A stretch of 64,000 bases of DNA from Polaribacter sp. SA4-12 (lineage in GTDB: Bacteria; Bacteroidota; Bacteroidia; Flavobacteriales; Flavobacteriaceae), in assembly GCF_002163675.1 (NCBI RefSeq), contig NZ_CP019334.1:3143501-3207500 (forward strand), given 5' to 3'. Shown piece after piece: positions 38,867 to 47,568 of the stretch. Below the pieces are notes generated by a model. It was not told the DNA's origin, did not search any database, and saw nothing but the letters and a program-made list of their open reading frames with translations. The position numbers and the translations under genes were made by a program. The first letter of the stretch is position 1; every line of letters begins with the position of its first letter.

Positions 38867-40303
38867 TTAAAATTCAGCGTTTTGTGGAGTTCTTGGAAAA
38901 GGAATTACATCTCTAATGTTATTCATCCCTGTTGTAAATTGTACTAATCTTTCGAAACCTAATCCGAAACCAGAGTGAACTGCAGTTCCAAATTTTCTTA
39001 AATCCAAATACCACCATAATTCTTTTTCATCGATATTCATGGCTTTCATTTTCTCTAATAAGACATCGTATCGTTCTTCACGTTGAGCACCACCAACCAT
39101 TTCTCCAATTCCTGGAAAAAGAACATCCATAGCTCTAACTGTTTTTCCATCATCATTTAAACGCATATAAAATGCTTTTATATTTGCTGGATAATCAAAT
39201 AAAATAACCGGACATTTAAAGTGTTTTTCAACTAAATAACGCTCGTGTTCAGATTGTAAATCTGCTCCCCATTCATTAATTGGAAATTGAAATTTCTTCT
39301 TTTTGTTTGGTTTCGAATTACGTAGAATATCAATTGCTTCAGTATATGAAACTCTTTTGAAATTATTATCAGCCACAAAACGAAGTTTTTCTAACAAACT
39401 CATTTCGCTTCTTTCAGCTTGTGGTTTACTTTTTTCTTCTTGTGTTAAACGTTGATCTAAAAAGGCTAAATCGTCTTTGCAACTTTCTAAAATCGAATTT
39501 AAAACTGTTTTTATAAAATCTTCAGCTAAATCCATATTGCCATCTAAATCCATGAAGGCAACTTCTGGTTCAATCATCCAGAATTCTGCTAAATGACGTG
39601 TTGTATTTGAGTTTTCTGCTCTAAAAGTAGGTCCAAAAGTATATGCTTTCCCTAAAGCCATCGCATAAGTTTCAGCTTCTAATTGTCCAGAAACAGTTAA
39701 GTTCGTTTCTTTTCCAAAGAAATCTTTAGAATAGTCAATCTTTCCATCTTCTGTAAGCGGTGCTTCATTGTCTTTAAAATTTGTAACTCTAAACATTTCT
39801 CCTGCTCCTTCTGCATCAGAACCAGTAACAATAGGCGTGTTAACGTAGTTAAAGTCTCTTTCTTGAAAATATTGATGAACAGCAAAAGATAATTTAGAAC
39901 GCACACGCATTACTGCGCTAAAAGTGTTTGTTCTTACACGTAAATGTGCATTTTCTCTTAAAAACTCGAAACTATGTTTTTTAGGTTGAATAGGATATTC
40001 ATCTGGATTTGAATCTCCTAAAATTTCAATTTCTGAAACTTGAATCTCTACAGATTGCCCTCTACCTTGACTTGCAGCTAAAGTTCCTTTTATAGAAATT
40101 GCGGCTCCCGTATTAATTCTTTTTAATGTTTCTTCTGATGTGTTTTCAAAATCGATAACACATTGAATATTATTAATGGTAGAACCATCATTTAAAGCAA
40201 TAAAACGATTGCTTCTAAATGTTCTAACCCATCCTTTTAGTTGTACTTCTTGTAGTAATAATCCTTCCGACTTTATAAGTTCGGCAACGCTTTTGTTTAT
40301 CAT
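38867..40303 (-). CDS. asnS: Asparaginyl-tRNA synthetase
   Basis: The 478-residue class II enzyme has an N-terminal OB-fold anticodon-binding domain (about 15-110), motif 2 (FRAENSNTTRHLAEFWMIEPE, residues about 230-250) and motif 3 (GFGLGFERLVQFTTG) near the C-terminus. The sequence fits AsnS rather than AspS (KHSFEFLRENAHLRVRTNTF near residue 108). A plausible promoter variant TATCTTTA lies upstream on the minus strand. Confidence 0.96.
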   Translation of the reverse strand: MINKSVAELIKSEGLLLQEVQLKGWVRTFRSNRFIALNDGSTINNIQCVIDFENTSEETLKRINTGAAISIKGTLAASQGRGQSVEIQVSEIEILGDSNPDEYPIQPKKHSFEFLRENAHLRVRTNTFSAVMRVRSKLSFAVHQYFQERDFNYVNTPIVTGSDAEGAGEMFRVTNFKDNEAPLTEDGKIDYSKDFFGKETNLTVSGQLEAETYAMALGKAYTFGPTFRAENSNTTRHLAEFWMIEPEVAFMDLDGNMDLAEDFIKTVLNSILESCKDDLAFLDQRLTQEEKSKPQAERSEMSLLEKLRFVADNNFKRVSYTEAIDILRNSKPNKKKKFQFPINEWGADLQSEHERYLVEKHFKCPVILFDYPANIKAFYMRLNDDGKTVRAMDVLFPGIGEMVGGAQREERYDVLLEKMKAMNIDEKELWWYLDLRKFGTAVHSGFGLGFERLVQFTTGMNNIRDVIPFPRTPQNAEF

Positions 40304-40445
40304 ATTCTTATAATATTGATATAAATATATGTTATTAATAAAAAGTAAAGATACTTTTTTGGGTTAAGATGAGCAATGATATTTTTAAGTAGTTTATTAT
40401 TGAATTTAGGGTTAAAATACCTGTAAAATTTATTGCATTATTTTA

Positions 40446-40453
40446 TACTTTTG
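40446..40453 (+). promoter_or_regulatory. Candidate orphan promoter box
   Basis: TACTTTTG matches TAnnTTTG on the plus strand, with no annotated plus-strand gene downstream before the terminator at 40536-40569. Confidence 0.4.
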
Positions 40454-40535
40454 TGCAATTAAAGATAATAGTTTATTATATGAATCTTTTTCACATAATT
40501 TATTTAATCCAATTTTTTTGATTTTTTGTTAGACT

Positions 40536-40573
40536 AAAAACCGGATGTTTTAATAAACATCCGGTTTTTATTA
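40536..40573. terminator. Strong bidirectional terminator
   Basis: A 15-bp perfect stem (40536-40550 with 40555-40569) with loop TAAT has A5 and T5 as the ends of the stem. It serves the RND transporter gene on the minus strand and could end a plus-strand transcript. Confidence 0.93.
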
Positions 40574-40616
40574 TTTGATACTATTTTTTCTAAAAACTAA
40601 AAATAGAAATTCAATT

Positions 40617-42992
40617 TTACTTTTCTGTATTTTCTTCCTTTGGAGGGAAAATTTTTATTGCAGGTTCTTTAAAAACTTTCTTATTTGCGATTTTCTTTTC
40701 AAAAGTTAATAATAAAGAGGGTAATAATAACAAGTTAGAAACCATTGCTAATAATAAAGTAATTGAAACTAATCCACCTAAAGCAATAGTACCTCCAAAA
40801 CTTGATAAAGTGAATACTAAGAACCCAAAAAACAATACAATAGAAGTATAAAACATACTTACCCCGGTTTCACGAAGAGCAGCATAAACGGAAGGTTTTA
40901 TACGCCATTTATTAGCAATTAATTCTTGCCTATATTTTGCTAAAAAGTGAATAGTATCATCCACAGAAATACCAAAGGCGATACTAAATACTAATATTGT
41001 TGATGGTTTTATAGGGATGTCTAAGAAGCCCATTAATCCTGCCGTAATCAATAATGGTAATATATTTGGTATTAAAGAAATGAAAATCATTTGTGGTGAT
41101 CTAAACATCCACGCCATAAAAATGGCAATTAAAAAGATAGCTAATGATAAAGAAATCACTAGGTTTTTAATTAAATAGTTAGTTCCTTTTATAAAAACTA
41201 ATGCTTTTCCTGTTAGAGAAACATCGTATTTTTCTGAAGGAAATTCTTTTGCGATAACTGCTTTTAATCGTTCCTGAATTACATTCATTTTTTCAGTACC
41301 AATGTCTTTCATAAAAGTGGTTATTCTGGCATAACGACCTGTAGAATCTACAAAGTTTTTAAGCATACCAGCTTCACTGTTCGAATTCTTCGTGTATGCA
41401 AAAATATAACTTTGCTCTTGGCTTGTAGGTAATTGATAATATCTTGGATTTCCTTTGTAATATGCTTGTTTAGAGTATTTTACTAGATTGGTTACAGATA
41501 TTGGTTTAGATAATTCTGGAAAAGTTTCTATAGCTTCATTAATCTTCTCCATCCTTTTTAAAGTGGATAGTTTCATGACACCTTTGTCTTTCTTTGTGTC
41601 AATCAAAATTTCAAGAGGCATGATTCCTCCAAACTCACTTTCAAAGAATTTAATATCTTGATAAAATTCTAAGCTTTTTGGCATGTCTTCTATTAAACTA
41701 CCCGATACTTTAATTTTATAAACGCCAATAATAGCTGCAATTATAACAATTACAGTTGTAAAATATATTGTAATTCTTCGGTTTCTTACCATTTTTTCCA
41801 TCCAGTCAACAACATTTTCAATCCATCTTCTTTCAAGATGATTTAAATGTTTCTTCTTTGGAAGCGGCATAAAACTATATAGAATAGGAATAATTAATAA
41901 AGCTAAAATAAAGATACTTATGATGTTTACAGAAGCTAAAATTCCGAATTCACGTAGTAAACTACTTTTTACAAAAACAAAGGTTGCAAAACCAGATGCA
42001 GTTGTAATATTTGTCATTAAAGTAGCGTTTCCTATTTTAGAAATTACACGTTGTAAAGCTTTTGCTTGTTGTCCGTGTTTTTTTATTTCTTGTTGATATT
42101 TATTAATAAGGAAAACTGCATTTGGCACCCCAATAACAATAATTAAAGGAGGTATTAATGCTGATAAAACAGTAATTTCATAACCAAACCATCCTATAAA
42201 ACCAAAAGCCCAAGTAACACCAATCATTACTACTAATAGAGTGATAAATGTTGCTCTGAAAGAGCGGAAGAAAAAGAAGAATATTACAGCCGTAATAGCT
42301 AATGCACCACCTACAAAAAGTATAATTTCATCTTGTATATTTTGAGCATTTAGTGTTCTAATATACGGCATTCCAGAAACTCGAACATCTACATTATTCT
42401 CTTTTTCAAACTCTTTTATTGTTGGTATTAAAATATTAAAAATGAAATCTCTACGTTTAGGCGTATTAATAATTTCTTTCTTTATATAGATAGCAGTTTG
42501 TAGCGTTCCTGTTTCTTTATTAAATAGTAAGTTATCGTAGAAAGGAAGTTTCTCAAAAAGTTGTTTTTTTATTTCTAAAACTTCGTCTGTTGTAGTTGGA
42601 TTTTTTTCATATAAAGGTTCTAATACAAACTTTCTGTTCTTTCTATCTGCTTTTAATTCCTGAACATCAGCAATAGAAAGTGTAAAATCTATTTCCTCTA
42701 AACTATCAAATTTTTTAACTAAATTATTCCATGCATTAAACTTTTTTGGTGTAAAAACTGTTGAGTCTTTTATTCCAAGAATAACTAAATTCCCTTCTTC
42801 ACCAAAAATCTTTAAAAATTGATTGTATTGTAAATTTGCCTCATGATCTTCTGGCAATAAATTAGCCTCTGTATATGAAAACTTCATATACTTCATTTGT
42901 GATGCTAATAGCCCTGTAACGATAGCAATACCTAGTAAAACCAAATATCGGTTTCTTAAGATAGTACCAGCAACTTTTGTCCAGAAATTCAT
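40617..42992 (-). CDS. RND-superfamily (MMPL) transporter
   Basis: The 791-residue inner-membrane protein has the twofold RND layout: a first membrane helix (about 15-32), a periplasmic domain, five helices (about 225-380), then a second half with the same pattern (helix at 405, periplasmic domain, helices from 630). The second half contains FSIAFGISVDDTIHFLAKY, with Asp residues typical of the proton-relay helix. Single-gene MMPL members of Bacteroidota are thought to move lipids or hydrophobic compounds. The substrate is unknown. Confidence 0.92.
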   Translation of the reverse strand: MNFWTKVAGTILRNRYLVLLGIAIVTGLLASQMKYMKFSYTEANLLPEDHEANLQYNQFLKIFGEEGNLVILGIKDSTVFTPKKFNAWNNLVKKFDSLEEIDFTLSIADVQELKADRKNRKFVLEPLYEKNPTTTDEVLEIKKQLFEKLPFYDNLLFNKETGTLQTAIYIKKEIINTPKRRDFIFNILIPTIKEFEKENNVDVRVSGMPYIRTLNAQNIQDEIILFVGGALAITAVIFFFFFRSFRATFITLLVVMIGVTWAFGFIGWFGYEITVLSALIPPLIIVIGVPNAVFLINKYQQEIKKHGQQAKALQRVISKIGNATLMTNITTASGFATFVFVKSSLLREFGILASVNIISIFILALLIIPILYSFMPLPKKKHLNHLERRWIENVVDWMEKMVRNRRITIYFTTVIVIIAAIIGVYKIKVSGSLIEDMPKSLEFYQDIKFFESEFGGIMPLEILIDTKKDKGVMKLSTLKRMEKINEAIETFPELSKPISVTNLVKYSKQAYYKGNPRYYQLPTSQEQSYIFAYTKNSNSEAGMLKNFVDSTGRYARITTFMKDIGTEKMNVIQERLKAVIAKEFPSEKYDVSLTGKALVFIKGTNYLIKNLVISLSLAIFLIAIFMAWMFRSPQMIFISLIPNILPLLITAGLMGFLDIPIKPSTILVFSIAFGISVDDTIHFLAKYRQELIANKWRIKPSVYAALRETGVSMFYTSIVLFFGFLVFTLSSFGGTIALGGLVSITLLLAMVSNLLLLPSLLLTFEKKIANKKVFKEPAIKIFPPKEENTEK

Positions 42993-43040
42993 TTTTATAA
43001 ATTTACGAAAATGTAATTAAATTATATATTGTTTGTAAAT

Positions 43041-43074
43041 AAAAAGAGAGTGCTAATAAACACTCTCTTTTTAT
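43041..43074 (-). terminator. Intrinsic terminator after frr
   Basis: A 12-bp perfect stem (43041-43052 with 43061-43072) with an 8-base loop ends the pyrH-frr transcript. Confidence 0.9.
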
Positions 43075-43087
43075 TATTTAGGTTTTT

Positions 43088-43642
43088 TTAAACCTTCATT
43101 ATTTCCACTTCTTTTACAGCTAGTTTATCTTCTATCTGTTTTACATAAGTGTTTGTTAATGTTTGAATATCGTCTTCTGCGATTTTCTTCATATCGTCAG
43201 AAATATCTGTTTTTTTGATATCATTGTTTGCATCTTTACGTGCATTTCTAATACCAACTTTAGCATGTTCTGCTTCAGATTTTGATTGCTTAGCTAATCC
43301 AATTCTTCTTTCTTCTGTTAATGGTGGTACATTAATCATAATAATATCACCATTATTCATAGGATTAAATCCTAAGTTTGCTACTTGAATTGCTTTTTCA
43401 ATTGGCTGTAACATGTTTTTTTCCCAAGGTTGAACACTAATAGTTCTTGGGTCTGGAGTAGTAACATTTGCTATCTGACTTAATGGAGTTAAAGATCCAT
43501 AATAATCTACCATAACATTTGCTAACATTGCTGGAGTTGCTTTACCTGCTCTAATAGTTCGTAATTCTTTAATTAAATGCTCTATAGCATTATTCATTGC
43601 TTCTTTAGCTGAATCAAGAATAAATTCAATTTCTTCGTTCAT
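43088..43642 (-). CDS. frr: Ribosome recycling factor
   Basis: The 184-residue protein has the three-helix bundle and hinge domain of RRF, with the conserved ELRTIRAGKATPAML and the C-terminal helix. It splits post-termination ribosomes with EF-G. It follows pyrH by 27 bases in the conserved order tsf-pyrH-frr. Confidence 0.97.
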   Translation of the reverse strand: MNEEIEFILDSAKEAMNNAIEHLIKELRTIRAGKATPAMLANVMVDYYGSLTPLSQIANVTTPDPRTISVQPWEKNMLQPIEKAIQVANLGFNPMNNGDIIMINVPPLTEERRIGLAKQSKSEAEHAKVGIRNARKDANNDIKKTDISDDMKKIAEDDIQTLTNTYVKQIEDKLAVKEVEIMKV

Positions 43643-43669
43643 CTTTAGTGTTTTTTTAAAAGATTATGA

Positions 43670-44484
<815 letters not shown>

Positions 44485-44526
44485 AAATATTTAGATTCCT
44501 GTATTTACAGGAATAATAGATAAATG

Positions 44527-45498
44527 TTATCCTAAAGTAACTCTTTTAAAAGTACTTACAGAAACGTCACCATATGTTTTAACATATTGGTCAACATTTT
44601 TCTTTTCATCTTTAATAAAAGCTTGGTCTAAAAGACATTGCTCCATATCTAAAGTTGTGTTGTCAGAAACGAATCTTTCCATTTTTCCTGGTAAAATTCT
44701 TTCCCAGATTTTTTCTGGTTTTCCTTCAGCAGCTAATTCTGCTTTTGCAGCTTCTTCAGCTTTTGCTAATACTCCTTCAGATAATTGAGACATAGAAATA
44801 AATTGAGGAACATTTTTCAATGTTTTACCTAATCTTCCTAATTCAATATTATCTTTTTCGATTACCGCAATTCTAGCTTCTGTTTCAGCGGCTACAAATG
44901 TAGGATCAAAATCTTTATAAGACAAAGTTGTTGCACCCATAGAAGCTACTTGCATAGCTACATCTTTAGATAAAACATCAGCATTATCTACAGCAGCAGA
45001 TAAACCAACTAAAGCAGCAATTTTACCAATGTGAGTATAAGCACCAACATAAGCAGCTTCGATTTTCTCAAAAGCAGTTATATCTAACTTTTCTCCAATA
45101 ACACCAGTTTGCTCAATTAATTTTTCAGCAACAGTCATACCTCCAAAATCTGCAGCTAAGAAAGATTCTTTGTCAGCACAATTTAAAGCTATTTCAGCGA
45201 ATTGACCACCTAATGCAACAAATGCATCGTTTTTACCAACAAAATCAGTCTCACAAGCTAAAACGATAGCAACACCAACAGTGCTGTCTGCGTTAATTTT
45301 TGTTACTGCAACACCTTCTGAAGAATCTCTATCAGCTCTTTTTGCAGCAATTTTTTGACCTTTTTTACGTAAAATATCAATTGCTTTATCAAAATCACCA
45401 ACTGCCTCAACTAATGCCTTTTTACAGTCCATCATTCCAGCTCCAGTTGCTTCTCTTAATTTTTTAACATCAGCAGCACTAATCTTTACTGTTTCCAT
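44527..45498 (-). CDS. tsf: Elongation factor Ts
   Basis: The 323-residue nucleotide exchange factor for EF-Tu has the N-terminal UBA-like domain (KLREATGAGMMDCKKAL) and the core TDFVGKND motif near residue 83. It carries the extended dimerization region usual in Bacteroidota. It lies 24 bases after rpsB. Confidence 0.97.
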   Translation of the reverse strand: METVKISAADVKKLREATGAGMMDCKKALVEAVGDFDKAIDILRKKGQKIAAKRADRDSSEGVAVTKINADSTVGVAIVLACETDFVGKNDAFVALGGQFAEIALNCADKESFLAADFGGMTVAEKLIEQTGVIGEKLDITAFEKIEAAYVGAYTHIGKIAALVGLSAAVDNADVLSKDVAMQVASMGATTLSYKDFDPTFVAAETEARIAVIEKDNIELGRLGKTLKNVPQFISMSQLSEGVLAKAEEAAKAELAAEGKPEKIWERILPGKMERFVSDNTTLDMEQCLLDQAFIKDEKKNVDQYVKTYGDVSVSTFKRVTLG

Positions 45499-45522
45499 GC
45501 TATTTATATTTTTTAATTATAA

Positions 45523-46347
45523 TTATTTTTTTTCTTCAGAAGGAGTTTCAGTAACTTCAGCTTTAGTTTCTTCAACTTTTGCTTCTTCAACTTCAGGAGC
45601 TACTTTTACTGCCTTTGGAGCTGCAACTTCTTTAGTTTCTTTTACTTTTTCTTTGTCTGATTTTCTTTCTGATAAACCTTCAGCAACTGCATCAATAACA
45701 AAAGATAAAACTTTGTCAATAGATTTAGATGCGTCATCATTAGCAGGAATGATAAAATCTACTAATCTAGGATCAGAGTTTGTATCAACCATTGCAAAAA
45801 TAGGAATGCTTAATTTTCTAGCTTCTGCTACTGCAATGTGCTCTTTCTTAATATCTACAATAAACAATGCTCCAGGTAAACGAGTCATATCAGAAATAGA
45901 ACCTAAATTCTTTTCTAATTTTTCTCTCTGACGATTGATTTGTAATTTTTCTCTTTTAGATAATGCATCAAAAGATCCATCTAACTTCATTCTATCAATA
46001 TGAGCCATTTTCTTAACAGCTTTTCTAATAGTTACAAAGTTAGTTAACATACCACCAGGCCATCTTTCAGTAATGAAAGGCATGTTTACAGATTTTGCTT
46101 TTTCAGCAACAATATCTTTTGCTTGTTTTTTTGTAGCAACAAATAAAATTTTACGTCCAGAGTTAGCAATCTTTTTTAAAGCTTCTGAAGTTTCTTCTAT
46201 TTTTGCTGCTGTTTTATACAAGTCAATGATGTGTACACCATTACGTTCTGTATAAATGTATGGAGCCATGTTTGGGTTCCATTTTCTAGTAAGGTGTCCA
46301 AAGTGTACACCGTTATCTAATAATTCTTGAATGTTTACGTTTGCCAT
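45523..46347 (-). CDS. rpsB: 30S ribosomal protein S2
   Basis: The 274-residue protein has the S2 core (LLDNGVHFGHLTRKWNPNMAP, ERWPGGMLTNF, PGALFIVDIKKEHIAV). It also has a long acidic C-terminal tail rich in Glu, Val and Ala (about 235-274), which is longer than in E. coli. A hairpin with a GNRA-type loop lies upstream at 46383-46415 and may be a leader element. Confidence 0.97.
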   Translation of the reverse strand: MANVNIQELLDNGVHFGHLTRKWNPNMAPYIYTERNGVHIIDLYKTAAKIEETSEALKKIANSGRKILFVATKKQAKDIVAEKAKSVNMPFITERWPGGMLTNFVTIRKAVKKMAHIDRMKLDGSFDALSKREKLQINRQREKLEKNLGSISDMTRLPGALFIVDIKKEHIAVAEARKLSIPIFAMVDTNSDPRLVDFIIPANDDASKSIDKVLSFVIDAVAEGLSERKSDKEKVKETKEVAAPKAVKVAPEVEEAKVEETKAEVTETPSEEKK

Positions 46348-46382
46348 TTTTTCTAAATGTGTTTACTTTCTGTTTTGAAATC

Positions 46383-46415
46383 AATAGTTAGGTAGTCTTT
46401 CGAGTCCTAACTATT
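46383..46415 (-). promoter_or_regulatory. Conserved-looking hairpin between rpsI and rpsB
   Basis: A 10-bp perfect stem (AATAGTTAGG at 46383-46392 with CCTAACTATT at 46406-46415) carries a 13-base loop. On the minus strand the loop contains UCGAAAGA, which can fold as a GAAA tetraloop with two closing pairs. There is no T run, so it is a poor terminator. It may be an rpsB leader involved in autoregulation, or an mRNA processing site. Confidence 0.45.
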
Positions 46416-46493
46416 TAGATGCTAAACTGTTTAATATTAAAATATAATAACAGTTCTCGATATAATGTATTACAGAATAAATTCTGATTACTA

Positions 46494-46880
46494 TTAACGT
46501 TTCGAGAATTGGAATTTTTTACGTGCTTTTTTCTGACCGAATTTCTTACGTTCAACCATTCTTGGATCACGAGTTAATAAACCTTCTGGTTTCAATACTA
46601 ATCTGTGCTCTTCGTTAATAGAAACTAAAGCTCTAGTAATTGCCAAACGAATTGCTTCTGCTTGACCAGTTACACCACCTCCGTATACATTAACTTTGAT
46701 ATCATAAGATTCTAAGTTTTCTGTTAACATTAAAGGTTGTTGTACTTTATACTGTAAAGTTCCAGTAGTAAAGTAGTTCTTATAGTCTTTTTTGTTTACT
46801 GTAATGTTCCCACTTCCTTCAGAAAGATAAATACGAGCAACAGCTGTTTTTCTTCTACCGATTTTATGTACTATATCCAT
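46494..46880 (-). CDS. rpsI: 30S ribosomal protein S9
   Basis: The 128-residue protein shows the S9 pattern: IGRRKTAVARIYL at the start, GGGVTGQAEAIRLAI, and the basic C-terminus KKFGQKKARKKFQFSKR reaching the P site. It overlaps rplM by one base. Confidence 0.98.
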   Translation of the reverse strand: MDIVHKIGRRKTAVARIYLSEGSGNITVNKKDYKNYFTTGTLQYKVQQPLMLTENLESYDIKVNVYGGGVTGQAEAIRLAITRALVSINEEHRLVLKPEGLLTRDPRMVERKKFGQKKARKKFQFSKR

Positions 46881-47335
46881 TATTTAAGATCGTTAAGGTT
46901 AATAGCTTTAGGTTCTTGACCTGCTTGTTTGTGCTCTCCACCTGCATATACATACAAGTTTCTGTATAGAGCTGCTCCTAAAATATTTTTAGGTAACATT
47001 CCTTTTACTGCTTTTTCGATTAATCTTGTAGGATCTTTCTCAAACATTTCTGTTGCAGTTAACGATCTTTGTCCTCCTGGGTAACCCGTGTGACGGATGT
47101 AAGACTTCTCAGTCCATTTCTTACCAGTTAAAACAATTTTTTCTGCGTTGATGATAACCACGTTATCTCCACAATCTACGTGAGGAGTAAAATTTGGTTT
47201 GTATTTACCTCTAATTAGCTTTGCTACTTTAGAAGCTAGACGACCCAACGTTTGCCCGTCTGCATCAACTAAAACCCACTCCTTGTTTACGGTAGCTTTG
47301 TTTGCTGATACTGTTTTGTAACTTAATGTGTTCAT
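46880..47335 (-). CDS. rplM: 50S ribosomal protein L13
   Basis: The 151-residue protein shows L13 motifs: WVLVDADGQTLGRLAS, VVIINAEKIVLTGKKW, HTGYPGG and AVKGMLPKN. It is the first gene of the L13-S9-S2-EF-Ts cluster and is preceded by a good promoter at 47392-47399. Confidence 0.98.
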   Translation of the reverse strand: MNTLSYKTVSANKATVNKEWVLVDADGQTLGRLASKVAKLIRGKYKPNFTPHVDCGDNVVIINAEKIVLTGKKWTEKSYIRHTGYPGGQRSLTATEMFEKDPTRLIEKAVKGMLPKNILGAALYRNLYVYAGGEHKQAGQEPKAINLNDLK

Positions 47336-47391
47336 AATTACACTATTAGTTTTTGTTTATTAATAAATTATTTTTCCTTAAAAAAGGAGTG

Positions 47392-47399
47392 CAAATGTA
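47392..47399 (-). promoter_or_regulatory. Promoter for the rplM-rpsI cluster
   Basis: The minus strand reads TACATTTG, with TTTG about 19 bases further upstream as a -33 element. It lies 57 bases upstream of rplM. Confidence 0.72.
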
Positions 47400-47506
47400 C
47401 CGTTTTTTATTTGATTGACAAATAGTGTTTTATATTTATTTTACACTTAACGTGTTAATGATTTTTACATTATATAAATTAACATTTTCTTAAGAAACTA
47501 GAAAGT

Positions 47507-47514
47507 TATTTTTG
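47507..47514 (+). promoter_or_regulatory. Promoter -7 box for the DUF5916 gene
   Basis: TATTTTTG matches TAnnTTTG, 54 bases upstream of the ATG at 47569. Confidence 0.6.
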
Positions 47515-47568
47515 CAGAACTTAAGGGGTGTTTTAAAGTGCTCTTTTTTACAACAATCAACCAACAAT

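Larger units (their letters stand above)
40304..40616. other. Intergenic region with a strong terminator and a possible small transcript
   Basis: This 313-base gap lies between two minus-strand genes. It contains a terminator hairpin at 40536-40569. On the plus strand it has an exact TAnnTTTG box at 40446-40453 followed by about 85 bases without a convincing gene. A 13-codon open frame starts at 40480. Confidence 0.5.
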
